Of a stretch of DNA of 64,000 nucleotides, positions 33,164-45,054 are shown piece after piece. The notes under the pieces are model-generated. The model made no database searches. It was not told the origin of the DNA and saw only the letters and a program-made list of their open reading frames with translations. The DNA comes from Reticulitermes speratus (taxonomy: Eukaryota > Arthropoda > Insecta > Blattodea > Rhinotermitidae). The DNA lies in assembly GCA_021186555.1 (NCBI GenBank), contig JAJKFL010000004.1:10112001-10176000 (forward strand). Direction: 5' to 3'. The position numbers and the translations under genes were made by a program. Position 1 is the first letter of the stretch; each line of letters begins with the position of its first letter.

Positions 33164-34114
33164 TTAAAGTACTTGCAGAAAAGCACTACTGAGATCTAAA
33201 CTCGTAATGAAGTTTGAATTGTGAAAATTTTGCAACAGTTCTCTCATTGGTACAACTTTGGCTCGATCAGCGACCATTTGTCTCTTTATTCTTCTAGCGT
33301 CAACACAAATTCTCACTGGCTTGTCTTCACGAGTAACCAAAGTCAGAGGGTTAACGTAAGCTGAGTATGATTCTTCTAATATTCCATACCTAAGCATAGA
33401 TTGAATCTGATCTCGAACTTGGTCTCTTAATGCGAAAGGTATTGGTCTAGAGTTGGCGCTGGCTGGCATACTACCCTCTATTTTGAACTCGTAGTCAAAT
33501 TCAGTGCACCTCCCTGGTCTTTTAGTCAGGCTCCTTTGATATTTGCTTAACACCTTGAATAATTCCTCTTGTTGCGATGGTGACAATTTATTCTTTTCGC
33601 ATGCTTTAGCGCGTAGCTGGTCCGTTGTAATCATCCTATCATCCTGTGCTATAAATGTTGTTTCTGGGTTCTGCAGTGCGTTGGCGGCTCCAGTCTTGGA
33701 AGAGTTTGCAGCTAAACATAGTATGGTCTTATTGGTGGCGGTATCCTCAATACAACTTACATTTTCTTCGCATATCTCATGCATAACAGCATTTAAATAG
33801 TCAGACTGCTGACCTTCCTTGTATATATCAAGGGTATTCAAATCTATAATACTCTCTTTCCGACACACATTGTCGTTCTTATCATCGCAAGCATTTTCGC
33901 ATTGCGGCAAAACATCATAATTATACAAACATTCGCCATTTCTCATACCTATACTAGCTTTGCTTCCCCTACTCTCGACCAGGCTGTCTCTACTAGCGGT
34001 CGAACCCTCTTCCGTGTGGTGTAACTGACCTGCTTCCCTGTCAGCTCTTTGTGGTGGTGGATTTTGAGCAAGAACTGACATAAGTCTAAGCTCCTGGTGA
34101 TGATTTCCGGACAT
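33164..34114 (-). pseudogene. Pol linker and RT fingers/palm start
   Basis: The first two thirds are a weakly conserved linker. From about residue 195 it reads CTEFDYEFKIEGSMPASANS, PIPFALRDQVRDQIQSMLRY, GILEESYSAYVNPLTLV and FITSLDLSSAFLQVL, which contains the motif A Asp. The frame then ends, and the palm continues in another frame (FQFQSKVYHFTSTPYGFKNS) to the YVDD motif. Confidence 0.8.
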
Positions 34115-34169
34115 ATCTTGCGCTTTGACAGTATCTTCCGCCGCATCTTCTACGCCTAGAAAACCTAGT

Positions 34170-34783
34170 TTATGTGTTACTTTTATTTATCTTCAGCGTT
34201 ATTTCCCGCTTGGGAAAACTTATCTCTGCTTCATAGTTAATTAAAAAATCAAGTCCCAAGATGGCGTCCGTTAGAAGCTGAGTGGAAAGTAGAACAACTT
34301 GCTCTACCTTGGTCTCACCAATACTAATTTCTAACAGAGATTGTTTCCTCACTCGCCTGCTTCGACTGTTGAAAGCGCTGACTAAATTAATATTTTGTGT
34401 TGGGAGTTCGAGACACTTTAAACCAGCGTGCCGTAACTTATTATACAAATGTTCATTTAATATGGACATTTCACAACTGTATCTATGAGAGCATATATTT
34501 CTTCGCCCCCTAAACTGACTCGTAGTTTTGGACACTCGTTTCTCTTACTGTCAGCTATACATAATGTATAGCTTAGTTCATCAGCAATGTCATTTTTGGC
34601 TGTTTCCTCTTCTGAACTTTGTGACCAATCAAAGTATTTTCCCACGTCAAAATCTTCTACAAGTTGGTTAATTTTATCGAAACTTAAAACGGAATTTTCG
34701 GCGTTCTGAATGTGTTCTTTGGTGTTGGGCGTTGGGAAAGACTGTGAGGTTACGTCGGTGGACGTGGTTTGCCCATCAATCAC
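34170..34783 (-). pseudogene. Aspartic protease region, one-base frameshift at the active site
   Basis: The 34457-34783 frame ends EEIYALIDTVVKCPY at a stop. The 34170-34535 frame picks up with MSILNEHLYNKLR and ends with AILGLDFLINYEAEISFPKR, the flap/ILG-DFL block of retropepsins. Comparison of the two shows a base missing right at the DT(G/S) active-site triad, so protease and everything downstream would not be made from this copy. Confidence 0.8.
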
Positions 34784-34788
34784 GCCAC

Positions 34789-36768
34789 TTAATTGTTTAA
34801 AGGCTGGGCAGCATCATCTCGGTCTAGGTAGTCTCTGTTATTTTGTACTGATGACCTCTCATTTCTAGGGTCGAAATTTGGTGCTGTAGGATTAAGCTGA
34901 CTACCTCTATCGCCTATCACGCTCCCCTGGCCGCGTCGATTGAAGTTTCGGCCGTCTTCATTATTCTGACGTCGGTCTGTAAACCACCTGTTACGTCGGT
35001 TTGTTTGTTGCCCTACAAATCTGACATTAACATCGCCCCTATCTCGATTTCTGTCTCTATCATCCCTTTGCGGCGTGTTTGAAGATCTCCTATTCGAATC
35101 TCGTCGGTCATAGTCTCTTCTCGGCGACCGGAATGTATCTGTGTTTTGCTCAAGTCCCTGAAATTTTGCAAGGTAAGCCAACGCGTCTTGGGTGGTTTTA
35201 AAATTTCCACAAATGAGCCCTTGTTGAACTCGTGGTTCGAAGTGACTGGTGAGTGCTGAGAGAAGATCAGTTTCAGACATAGGTGGATCTAATGTAGATG
35301 CCAAATTTGCATACCGAATAAAGTGATTGACAAATGTTTCCCCTGAACTCGGTACATGTCTATCCAGGTATATAGAACTTCTAACACTAGACTGTCTGCT
35401 CGGACACCACAGTAGCTCAGTAAATGCCTTTTTAAATTCTCCATAGTTTTTGAGCTTATCAATTACGCTCGATAACCACTGTTTGGCAAACGGGTCCTGT
35501 ACTGCCCTAAATACCAAAGGTAGACGAAGTTCCTCAGGTGTCTTTTTATGTCGAAAATACTCCTCCAAATTTCGTAGAAAATGTAATGGAACCTCGGTAA
35601 CAGAGTCATTGAAAATAGGTAATGTGAGTTCGCTAAGGTCTACATTATTTGAATGCAGCTCAGATGTCACATTTACATCATTATTACATGAAATGACTGG
35701 GTGGTTGTTCATGCTAATATTATCATTACAAACAGATGCACTGCATGCATGCATTCCACTCACAATGGGGTTGTTTGTGTTAGATACTTCTGTTCTGTTT
35801 GAGTTATCTGTCTGCCCACTAGCTCTAACAATTTCATTCTGTTGAACAGCTGGTGTAGGGTTACCAGATGTGCTTGTCGCTAACTTAGTCTGTATGACAT
35901 CTAAAGTTGCATTTATTTTCAAAATCTCTGCCTCATTAATCTGCTTGACCCCTTGAATTTCTAGCGTAACTGCATTAACTCTGGTATCGATATATTCTTT
36001 GGACTGGTCAACCTCCTGTCTAAGATTATTAACTTCCAACTCTGTCTGATTTTGGTGGTCATTTACGCTAGCTAACATAGACTGTGAACTAGTCAACACC
36101 TCTTTCCCTTGTATCTCTAGCTCCTTCCTGGTCTGTACAATGTGTGCATTCATTCTCTCATTCATACGCTCACATGATTTATCAACTGAAGTTCTTAAAT
36201 TAGTAATTTTACTTTCAGTATCATTTCTCAAACTGTCAACTTTGTCTGATACAAACTGAATTCCTGACTGCAATTTGCTGTCAAATTCTTCCCTAAGTTT
36301 AGCATTTGCAGATTCAAAACGTTCAATTAAACTAGCAGCAAATTTTTCGTTTTCCCTTTTTAACTCCCTTTTCAAACTTCCTACAGCAGATGTTAATTTT
36401 GCATTAAGTAACTCAATCTGCTTATTGCTTTCAGCTGTAAGTCTAGCTTCTAAAGCTGCAGTTTGTTTAATTCCCTCGGACTGAATAGCAGCCATTACAG
36501 TCTGAAGCATGTCCTGGATTTGATTTGCCGAAATATTAGTTGACTCTACATTTACATTGACATTACTATTTATAATTTCCTTAACAGTTGGCAAGAAATC
36601 TGAATTTCCTTCAATCATTTCGGTCACAGGATTCTCCCTGACTGTAATGTCATCTTCAAAATCAAAACAAGTTGAATTATCAGCTTCCCTATCTACATTT
36701 TGTGCGCTGCCTGCATCACTACCCATAGAAATGATTCTACTTGCACTACGAAGCCATCTGTCTGCCAT
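34789..36768 (-). CDS. gag: Gag polyprotein, intact
   Basis: A 659-codon ORF starts at 36768 (MADRWLRSASRIISMGSDAG). Residues 1-60 are acidic. About 85-295 form a long predicted coiled coil rich in Leu, Glu, Lys and Asn. About 375-540 match a retrotransposon gag/capsid domain (LPIFNDSVTEVPLHFLRNLE, WLSSVIDKLK, NHFIRYANLA). The C terminus from about 548 is Arg/Asp-rich (RDYDRRDSNRRSSNTPQRDD) and would replace the usual CCHC knuckle as RNA-binding tail. It would assemble the particle in the cytoplasm. Unlike pol, it has no break. Its first 266 codons are repeated in three truncated copies further along. Confidence 0.88.
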   Translation of the reverse strand: MADRWLRSASRIISMGSDAGSAQNVDREADNSTCFDFEDDITVRENPVTEMIEGNSDFLPTVKEIINSNVNVNVESTNISANQIQDMLQTVMAAIQSEGIKQTAALEARLTAESNKQIELLNAKLTSAVGSLKRELKRENEKFAASLIERFESANAKLREEFDSKLQSGIQFVSDKVDSLRNDTESKITNLRTSVDKSCERMNERMNAHIVQTRKELEIQGKEVLTSSQSMLASVNDHQNQTELEVNNLRQEVDQSKEYIDTRVNAVTLEIQGVKQINEAEILKINATLDVIQTKLATSTSGNPTPAVQQNEIVRASGQTDNSNRTEVSNTNNPIVSGMHACSASVCNDNISMNNHPVISCNNDVNVTSELHSNNVDLSELTLPIFNDSVTEVPLHFLRNLEEYFRHKKTPEELRLPLVFRAVQDPFAKQWLSSVIDKLKNYGEFKKAFTELLWCPSRQSSVRSSIYLDRHVPSSGETFVNHFIRYANLASTLDPPMSETDLLSALTSHFEPRVQQGLICGNFKTTQDALAYLAKFQGLEQNTDTFRSPRRDYDRRDSNRRSSNTPQRDDRDRNRDRGDVNVRFVGQQTNRRNRWFTDRRQNNEDGRNFNRRGQGSVIGDRGSQLNPTAPNFDPRNERSSVQNNRDYLDRDDAAQPLNN

Positions 36769-37396
36769 ATTGAAAGTATTTATTGTGAATGTGTTCTAAG
36801 TCACTGATTTCAATTGCCGTAACTTACTATGATTGCTGGTAATTGTGTTGACGAGCAGGTACTTCCCCCTTCACTGGGTAATTCCTTCCGGTCGCGGTTG
36901 CCTCGTCGTTTCCCGTCGTATCCGCAATAATGTAGGTTTACCGATGCACTTGTCACACACGACACACGCTTATACTTCCCGTAGCTCTTGAGCACACTGC
37001 TGCTGAGTTGCCGTGTTCCGTCTTCTGTATGCAGACTCCTAGGTGTTGGGTTCGACTCTCGGCTGGGTCGGACGTTTCGGTAATACCAGGTTCTCTTATT
37101 CAGATGAGTGTCTCAGTCCTCTGCTTCTCGGTCTTCCTCCGACGTGTCTTCCCCTTATTCGCCTGATGACCTTGGCTTCACAGTGTGATATCTTCTTTCC
37201 TCAGGATAGCTTGCACCTCATGGATTGTTCGGTCCTTTATTTTTCACTTTTCAGATTTTCGCGCTCCGTGCTCGAGCAGTCTTAATTTTCACTTGCTAGC
37301 ACTAAGATTATCACGTCTCCTGTTACCACACGGATAGTCGCGTCCCGCGGTTAGGCAAACACAGCTTATTAATTCAATCACTCGGATTATCGAGCC
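36769..37396 (-). other. Retrotransposon 5' leader
   Basis: The 630 bp between PBS and gag start holds no long conserved frame. Packaging signals would be expected here. The plus-strand open frames (for example 37043-37285) are shadows repeated in each unit. Confidence 0.6.
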
Positions 37397-37413
37397 CCGC
37401 GGTTGGGCAGCCA
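37397..37413 (-). promoter_or_regulatory. Primer-binding site (probable)
   Basis: On the minus strand TGGCTGCCCAACCGCGG starts 7 bp after the 5' LTR edge. The TGG start and position fit a tRNA primer site. The tRNA species was not identified. Copies lie in each tandem unit. Confidence 0.6.
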
Positions 37414-37420
37414 AAAACTC

Positions 37421-38075
37421 TATAACCGGCCGACTCTCTCCTACTCAGTCAATAGAGCAAACTCTTTGTTTCAGGGAATATAAGTGGTCCTAGTGATAAA
37501 ATTGCTAATTGAAATCGAATACATATTCTTTACTATTATTATTTGTTTAAGTACAACAGAGTCTTGTTTGATCTTTATGAACACGGCACTGAACCGCCCG
37601 TGTCTGAAGCTAGGACGCTACTCTTGGCTTGGGCACGCACTCTCTAGCACCCTGGTTCGAAATTCATCCCCCCTTGGATTTTCCTACTTCTTCCCATTGG
37701 CTAACTCTGCCCTAATTCTGTAATCTAAAAATCTGCCTGTGTGGACCCTGTCGCATCCCTAACGAACCAACTGTATTTTTCTGTAGTCAACACCCACACG
37801 TTGAAATATGAGGGTCAAAATCTGTCACAGTATCGAATTTCTAAGACTTTGGAGTTTGCTAAAATCCCATTAATTTTGACAGTGACAAAGTGCGACAAGT
37901 ACTGGCCCCCCTTCGCTTTGCCCTGCCTGTCCACTGTCCACACTTCTGGCGTCCAGATGTTACTACTGACCTACCATGTCCTGTTTTAATAAAATCCCTC
38001 AAACCAAACTAACTACTCACGCTTGCAATCAAATATAAATTTTAAATATCAAAATTAATAAGTGCAACGATTACA
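37421..38075 (-). repeat. 5' LTR, unit 1
   Basis: 655 bp, matching the 3' LTR at 29276-29929. It is followed by the GTAT target duplication and then host sequence ATTAATTTTTG. On the plus strand it contains AATAAAATCC, an antisense polyadenylation-like signal. Confidence 0.95.
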
Positions 38076-38429
38076 GTATATTAATTTTTGTTTTGCTTCA
38101 AATTAAAAATGTATTCATACCTCAGTATGCCTGTCTGTTAACAAACTTACTGCCAAACAGTTTCTGTATGCCTCTTGTATATTTTGTGTCCAACTTGTTT
38201 ATTCCTGAAACATCCTTCCGGTAAATTTTATGCATGTAGCATGATAGCATGATGGCATGTCAGAATTGGGCATAAATTTGTCTTACTCCTGCATCATCAT
38301 CATCATAATCATCCTTGTGACTTCCTCAAGGTGAGGATAAATTATTATTCATGTTATATTAGTACTACAAAAGTAAATATAAATTCAGCACCTGTCTGTC
38401 TTCAGTAGTAATTTGTATTTATTTTTCAG

Positions 38430-38528
38430 ACAGCATCAGATATCAAAACTCTGTTGAGGATAGGGGGCCTCGACCGAAGCGACCGCGTTTGGAAGATTCA
38501 TCCATGAGATATCCAAAACTTGTTCCAG
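38430..38528 (+). CDS. EndoU gene exon 2, copy 1 (99 nt, phase 1-1)
   Basis: Bounded by ATTTTTCAG and G/GTACCA. With the G of the previous exon it reads DSIRYQNSVEDRGPRPKRPR then LEDSSMRYPKLVP, ending with the first base of a Gly codon. The segment is basic and proline-rich with a possible PRPKRPR cleavage or nuclear-type signal, and it would sit between the signal peptide and the EndoU domain. Its length is a multiple of three and both borders are phase 1. It can therefore be skipped or repeated without a frameshift. The exon call rests on splice signals, phase fit with 19042 and 55905, and exact conservation in all four units. Confidence 0.65.
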
Positions 38529-38879
38529 GTACCAAATATAACGAATACTCAATTCAATTAAAGTAACAGTACAAATTACGTTCTGTTAGCTTCATAAGAC
38601 TGGATATAGCATCTGTTATTACATGCTTAAGTTTGAAACTGAATACATTACCAGCAACAGTTTATATTTTGAGATTTGAGGTTCTGACAGATGTGCTGAT
38701 GAAAATTCAACTGTTTGGGGTGTTATATGCCATTTTGACTGGTAAATACAAGAAATTAAAGAAAAGTAACAAGCACTTTGATGCCAAGAACTTCCTTCTG
38801 ACTTCTGTGTGTACATGACACATGGATACCAGGTGATACACATCACACCTCCGTGTAGTCATCACTGACATTTAAACAT

Positions 38880-39235
38880 TTGTCCCACTATGGTACCAAG
38901 GCTTGTATCCTGGTCTGGAAGAAAATGGTGTGAAGCATCTGTAGAGAGGAGGTGACGGCTTGGGTTGTGTTGGTTTCACTAGCCAGCCAAATGCTCCTGA
39001 AGGGGTCCAAAGAGATGGAAAACATTGGGCACCATACTGCCAACCAGACTTGCGACTGATCATTGCACTTTGGCTGGGAGGTCATGAGCCACCTTCTCAA
39101 CAGTCCCAATCTTGTGCCCAGTGATTTACATCACATTGGACTCGTTAAGCAGCAGCTGGCTGGCAAGTGATTTGCAACAGATGCAGATGTGAAGTAAGAT
39201 CTTACCTAATGGCTACAGATACTTGACACTGATCT
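38880..39235 (+). mobile_element. Mariner 3' remnant, cut by the unit 1/2 junction
   Basis: The same sequence as the start of 48669-49215 (mariner SHLLNSPNLVPSDLHHIG-type block and LAGK-FATDADVK). It stops abruptly at GATCT, where the next unit's gag begins. Copies at 42143-42498 and 45406-45761 end the same way. Confidence 0.7.
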
Positions 39236-40032
39236 GCATTAACTCTGGTATCGATATATTCTTTGGACTGGTCAACCTCCTGTCTAAGATTATTAACTTC
39301 CAACTCTGTCTGATTTTGGTGGTCATTTACGCTAGCTAACATAGACTGTGAACTAGTCAACACCTCTTTCCCTTGTATCTCTAGCTCCTTCCTGGTCTGT
39401 ACAATGTGTGCATTCATTCTCTCATTCATACGCTCACATGATTTATCAACTGAAGTTCTTAAATTAGTAATTTTACTTTCAGTATCATTTCTCAAACTGT
39501 CAACTTTGTCTGATACAAACTGAATTCCTGACTGCAATTTGCTGTCAAATTCTTCCCTAAGTTTAGCATTTGCAGATTCAAAACGTTCAATTAAACTAGC
39601 AGCAAATTTTTCGTTTTCCTCTTTTAACTCCCTTTTCAAACTTCCTACAGCAGATGTTAATTTTGCATTAAGTAACTCAATCTGCTTATTGCTTTCAGCT
39701 GTAAGTCTAGCTTCTAAAGCTGCAGTTTGTTTAATTCCCTCGGACTGAATAGCAGCCATTACAGTCTGAAGCATGTCCTGGATTTGATTTGCCGAAATAT
39801 TAGTTGACTCTACATTTACATTGACATTACTATTTATAATTTCCTTAACAGTTGGCAAGAAATCTGAATTTCCTTCAATCATTTCGGTCACAGGATTCTC
39901 CCTGACTGTAATGTCATCTTCAAAATCAAAACAAGTTGAATTATCAGCTTCCCTATCTACATTTTGTGCGCTGCCTGCATCACTACCCATAGAACTGATT
40001 CTACTTGCACTACGAAGCCATCTGTCTGCCAT
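39202..40032 (-). pseudogene. Truncated gag, unit 2 (276 codons)
   Basis: Starts MADRWLRSASRISSMGSDAG at 40032. It keeps the acidic N terminus and most of the coiled coil to residue 266 (YIDTRVNA), then ends after ten junction residues (DQCQVSVAIR) read from the mariner remnant. No capsid domain or RNA-binding tail remains. A complete LTR and leader lie upstream at 40684-41338, so it could be transcribed. Confidence 0.75.
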
Positions 40033-40683
40033 ATTGAAAGTATTTATTGTGAATGTGTTCTAAGTCACTGATATCAATTGCCGTAACTTACTATGATTGC
40101 TGGTAATTGTGTTGACGAGCAGGTACTTCCCCCTTCACTGGGTAATTCCTTCCGGTCGCGGTTGCCTCGTCGTTTCCCGTCGTATCCGCAATAATGTAGG
40201 TTTACCGATGCACTTGTCACACCCGACACACGCTTATACTTCCCGTAGCTCTTGAACACACTGCTGATGAGTTGCCGTGTTCCGTCTTCTGTATGCAGAC
40301 TCCTAGGTGTTGGGTTCGACTCTCGGCTGGGTCGGACGTTTCGGTAATACCAGGTTCTCTTATTCAGATGAGTGTCTCAGTCCTCTGCTTCTCGGTCTTC
40401 CTCCGACGTGTCTTCCCCTTATTCGCCTGATGACCTTGGCTTCACAGTGTGATATCTTCTTTCCTCAGGATAGCTTGCACCTCATGGATTGTTCGGTCCT
40501 TTATTTTTCACTTTTTAGATTTTCGCGCTCCGTGCTCGAGCAGTCTTAATTTCACTTGCTAGCACTAAGATTATCATGTCTCCTGTTACCACACGGATAG
40601 TCGCGTCCCGCGGTTAGGCAAACACAGCTTATTAATTCAATCACTCGGATTATCGAGCCCCGCGGTTGGGCAGCCAAAAACTC

Positions 40684-41338
40684 TATAACCGGCCGACTCT
40701 CTCCTACTCAGTCAATAGAGCAAACTCTTTGTTTCAGGGAATGCAAGTGGTCCTAGTGATAAAATTGCTAATTGAAATCGAATACATATTCTTTACTATT
40801 ATTATTTGTTTAAGTACAACAGAGTCTTGTTTGATCTTTATGAACACGGCACTGAACCGCCCGTGTCTGAAGCTAGGACGCTACTCTTGGCTTGGGCACG
40901 CACTCTCTAGCACCCTGGTTCGAAATTCATCCCCCCTTGGATTTTCCTACTTCTTCCCATTGGCTAACTCTGCCCTAATTCTGTAATCTAAAAATCTGCC
41001 TGTGTGGACCCTGTCGCATCCCTAACGAACCAACTGTATTTTTCTGTAGTCAACACCCACACGTTGAAATATGAGGGTCAAAATCTGTCACAGTATCGAA
41101 TTTCTAAGACTTTGGAGTTTGCTAAAATCCCATTAATTTTGACAGTGACAAAGTGCGACAAGTACTGGCCCCCATTCGCTTTGCCCTGCCTGTCCACTGT
41201 CCACACTTCTGGCGTCCAGATGTTACTACTGACCTACCATGTCCTGTTTTAATAAAATCCCTCAAACCAAACTAACTACTCACGCTTGCAATCAAATATA
41301 AATTTTAAATATCAAAATTAATAAGTGCAACGATTACA
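40684..41338 (-). repeat. LTR copy in unit 2
   Basis: Flanked by leader and by GTATATTAATTT exactly as in unit 1, so it arose by duplication and not by a new insertion. Confidence 0.95.
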
Positions 41339-41692
41339 GTATATTAATTTTTGTTTTGCTTCAAATTAAAAATGTATTCATACCTCAGTATGCCTGTCTG
41401 TTAACAAACTTACTGCCAAACAGTTTCTGTATGCCTCTTGTATATTTTGTGTCCAACTTGTTTATTCCTGAAACATCCTTCCGGTAAATTTTATGCATGT
41501 AGCATGATAGCATGATGGCATGTCAGAATTGGGCATAAATTTGTCTTACTCCTGCATCATCATCATCATAATCATCCTTGTGACTTCCTCAAGGTGAGGA
41601 TAAATTATTATTCATGTTATATTAGTACTACAAAAGTAAATATAAATTCAGCACCTGTCTGTCTTCAGTAGTAATTTGTATTTATTTTTCAG

Positions 41693-41791
41693 ACAGCATC
41701 AGATATCAAAACTCTGTTGAGGATAGGGGGCCTCGACCGAAGCGACCGCGTTTGGAAGATTCATCCATGAGATATCCAAAACTTGTTCCAG
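41693..41791 (+). CDS. EndoU gene exon 2, copy 2
   Basis: Identical to copy 1 including the acceptor and donor. Splicing copy 1 to copy 2 joins G to AC, making Asp in place of the final Gly, with no stop. Confidence 0.6.
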
Positions 41792-42464
41792 GTACCAAAT
41801 ATAACGAATATTCAATTCAATTAAAGTAACAGTACAAATTACGTTCTGTTAGCTTCATAAGACTGGATATAGCATCTGTTATTACATGCTTAAGTTTGAA
41901 ACTGAATACATTACCAGCAACAGTTTATATTTTGAGATTTGAGGTTCTGACAGATGTGCTGATGAAAATTCAACTGTTTGGGGTGTTATATGCCATTTTG
42001 ACTGGTAAATACAAGAAATTAAAGAAAAGTAACAAGCACTTTGATGCCAAGAACTTCCTTCTGACTTCTGTGTGTACATGACACATGGATGCCAGGTGAT
42101 ACACATCACACCTCCGTGTAGTCATCACTGACATTTAAACATTTGTCCCACTATGGTACCAAGGCTTGTATCCTGGTCTGAAAGAAAATGGTGTGAAGCA
42201 TCTGTAGAGAGGAGGTGACGGCTTGGGTTGTGTTGGTTTCACTAGCCAGCCAAATGCTCCTGAAGGGGTCCAAAGAGATGGAAAACATTGGGCACCATAC
42301 TGCCAACCAGACTTGCGACTGATCATTGCACTTTGGCTGGGAGGTCATGAGCCACCTTCTCAACAGTCCCAATCTTGTGCCCAGTGATTTACATCACATT
42401 GGACTCGTTAAGCAGCAGCTGGCTGGCAAGTGATTTGCAACAGATGCAGATGTGAAGTAAGATC

Positions 42465-43295
42465 TTACCTAATGGCTACAGATACTTGACACTGATCTGC
42501 ATTAACTCTGGTATCGATATATTCTTTGGACTGGTCAACCTCCTGTCTAAGATTATTAACTTCCAACTCTGTCTGATTTTGGTGGTCATTTACGCTAGCT
42601 AACATAGACTGTGAACTAGTCAACACCTCTTTCCCTTGTATCTCTAGCTCCTTCCTGGTCTGTACAATGTGTGCATTCATTCTCTCATTCATACGCTCAC
42701 ATGATTTATCAACTGAAGTTCTTAAATTAGTAATTTTACTTTCAGTATCATTTCTCAAACTGTCAACTTTGTCTGATACAAACTGAATTCCTGACTGCAA
42801 TTTGCTGTCAAATTCTTCCCTAAGTTTAGCATTTGCAGATTCAAAACGTTCAATTAAACTAGCAGCAAATTTTTCGTTTTCCTCTTTTAACTCCCTTTTC
42901 AAACTTCCTACAGCAGATGTTAATTTTGCATTAAGTAACTCAATCTGCTTATTGCTTTCAGCTGTAAGTCTAGCTTCTAAAGCTGCAGTTTGTTTAATTC
43001 CCTCGGACTGAATAGCAGCCATTACAGTCTGAAGCATGTCCTGGATTTGATTTGCCGAAATATTAGTTGACTCTACATTTACATTGACATTACTATTTAT
43101 AATTTCCTTAACAGTTGGCAAGAAATCTGAATTTCCTTCAATCATTTCGGTCACAGGATTCTCCCTGACTGTAATGTCATCTTCAAAATCAAAACAAGTT
43201 GAATTATCAGCTTCCCTATCTACATTTTGTGCGCTGCCTGCATCACTACCCATAGAACTGATTCTACTTGCACTACGAAGCCATCTGTCTGCCAT
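42465..43295 (-). pseudogene. Truncated gag, unit 3 (276 codons)
   Basis: Same structure and same predicted product as the unit 2 copy, with the LTR at 43948-44601 upstream. The KRELKEENEKF stretch has Glu where the parent gag has Arg (KRELKRENEKF). Confidence 0.75.
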
Positions 43296-43947
43296 ATTGA
43301 AAGTATTTATTGTGAATGTGTTCTAAGTCACTGATTTCAATTGCCGTAACTTACTATGATTGCTGGTAATTGTGTTGACGAGCAGGTACTTCCCCCTTCA
43401 CTGGGTAATTCCTTCCGGTCGCGGTTGCCTCGTCGTTTCCCGTCGTATCCGCAATAATGTAGGTTTACCGATGCACTTGTCACACCCGACACACGCTTAT
43501 ACTTCCCGTAGCTCTTGAACACACTGCTGATGAGTTGCCGTGTTCCGTCTTCTGTATGCAGACTCCTAGGTGTTGGGTTCGACTCTCGGCTGGGTCGGAC
43601 ATTTCGGTAATACCAGGTTCTCTTATTCAGATGAGTGTCTCAGTCCTCTGCTTCTCGGTCTTCCTCCGACGTGTCTTCCCCTTATTCGCCTGATGACCTT
43701 GGCTTCACAGTGTGATATCTTCTTTCCTCAGGATAGCTTGCACCTCATGGATTGTTCGGTCCTTTATTTTTCACTTTTTAGATTTTCGCGCTCCGTGCTC
43801 GAGCAGTCTTAATTTTCACTTGCTAGCACTAAGATTATCATGTCTCCTGTTACCACACGGATAGTCGCGTCCCGCGGTTAGGCAAACACAGCTTATTAAT
43901 TCAATCACTCGGATTATCGAGCCCCGCGGTTGGGCAGCCAAAAACTC

Positions 43948-44601
43948 TATAACCGGCCGACTCTCTCCTACTCAGTCAATAGAGCAAACTCTTTGTTTCA
44001 GGGAATATAAGTGGTCCTAGTGATAAAATTGCTAATTGAAATCGAATACATATTCTTTACTATTATTATTTGTTTAAGTACAACAGAGTCTTGTTTGATC
44101 TTTATGAACACGGCACTGAACCGCCCGTGTCTGAAGCTAGGACGCTACTCTTGGCTTGGGCACGCACTCTCTAGCACCCTGGTTCGAAATTCATCCCCCC
44201 TTGGATTTTCCTACTTCTTCCCATTGGCTAACTCTGCCCTAATTCTGTAATCTAAAAATCTGCCTGTGTGGACCCTGTCGCATCCCTAACGAACCAACTG
44301 TATTTTTCTGTAGTCAACACCCACACGTTGAAATATGAGGGTCAAAATCTGTCACAGTATCGAATTTCTAAGACTTTGGAGTTTGCTAAAATCCCATTAA
44401 TTTTGACAGTGACAAAGTGCGACAAGTACTGGCCCCCTTCGCTTTGCCCTGCCTGTCCACTGTCCACACTTCTGGCGTCCAGATGTTACTACTGACCTAC
44501 CATGTCCTGTTTTAATAAAATCCCTCAAACCAAACTAACTACTCACGCTTGCAATCAAATATAAATTTTAAATATCAAAATTAATAAGTGCAACGATTAC
44601 A
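43948..44601 (-). repeat. LTR copy in unit 3
   Basis: Same flanks as unit 1. One base shorter because of the C-run difference near 44432. Confidence 0.95.
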
Positions 44602-44955
44602 GTATATTAATTTTTGTTTTGCTTCAAATTAAAAATGTATTCATACCTCAGTATGCCTGTCTGTTAACAAACTTACTGCCAAACAGTTTCTGTATGCCTC
44701 TTGTATATTTTGTGTCCAACTTGTTTATTCCTGAAACATCCTTCCGGTAAATTTTATGCATGTAGCATGATAGCATGATGGCATGTCAGAATTGGGCATA
44801 AATTTGTCTTACTCCTGCATCATCATCATCATAATCATCCTTGTGACTTCCTCAAGGTGAGGATAAATTATTATTCATGTTATATTAGTACTACAAAAGT
44901 AAATATAAATTCAGCACCTGTCTGTCTTCAGTAGTAATTTGTATTTATTTTTCAG

Positions 44956-45054
44956 ACAGCATCAGATATCAAAACTCTGTTGAGGATAGGGGGCCTCGAC
45001 CGAAGCGACCGCGTTTGGAAGATTCATCCATGAGATATCCAAAACTTGTTCCAG
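44956..45054 (+). CDS. EndoU gene exon 2, copy 3
   Basis: Identical 99-nt exon with the same splice borders, in tandem unit 3. Confidence 0.6.

Larger units (their letters stand above)
29276..38075 (-). mobile_element. Gypsy/Ty3 LTR retrotransposon, 8.8 kb
   Basis: Two LTRs of about 654 bp in direct orientation bound the element, with GTAT at both outer edges (29272-29275 and 38076-38079) as a 4-bp target duplication. On the minus strand the order is 5' LTR, PBS, gag, protease, reverse transcriptase, RNase H, integrase, PPT, 3' LTR. RT before integrase puts it in the Gypsy/Ty3 group, and no envelope-like ORF follows integrase. Gag is open, while pol has several frameshifts. The LTRs differ at roughly ten positions, so insertion is fairly recent. 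It lies antisense in EndoU intron 1, about 355 bp before exon 2. Confidence 0.95.
35972..39235. repeat. Tandem unit 1 (founder), 3264 bp
   Basis: Runs from GCATTAACTCTGG inside gag, through the leader, PBS and LTR, into host DNA with EndoU exon 2 (38430-38528) and a mariner remnant, ending CTTGACACTGATCT. This is the one unit whose left edge is continuous with the rest of gag. It differs from the others at several sites, for example CCCTTTTTAAC for CTCTTTTAAC in gag and CACGTCTCC for CATGTCTCC after the leader. Confidence 0.95.
39236..42498. repeat. Tandem unit 2, 3263 bp
   Basis: Same content as unit 1. The left edge is the novel junction GATCT/GCATTAAC. It shares GCTGATGAG and CGAATATTC with unit 3 against units 1 and 4. 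Confidence 0.95.
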
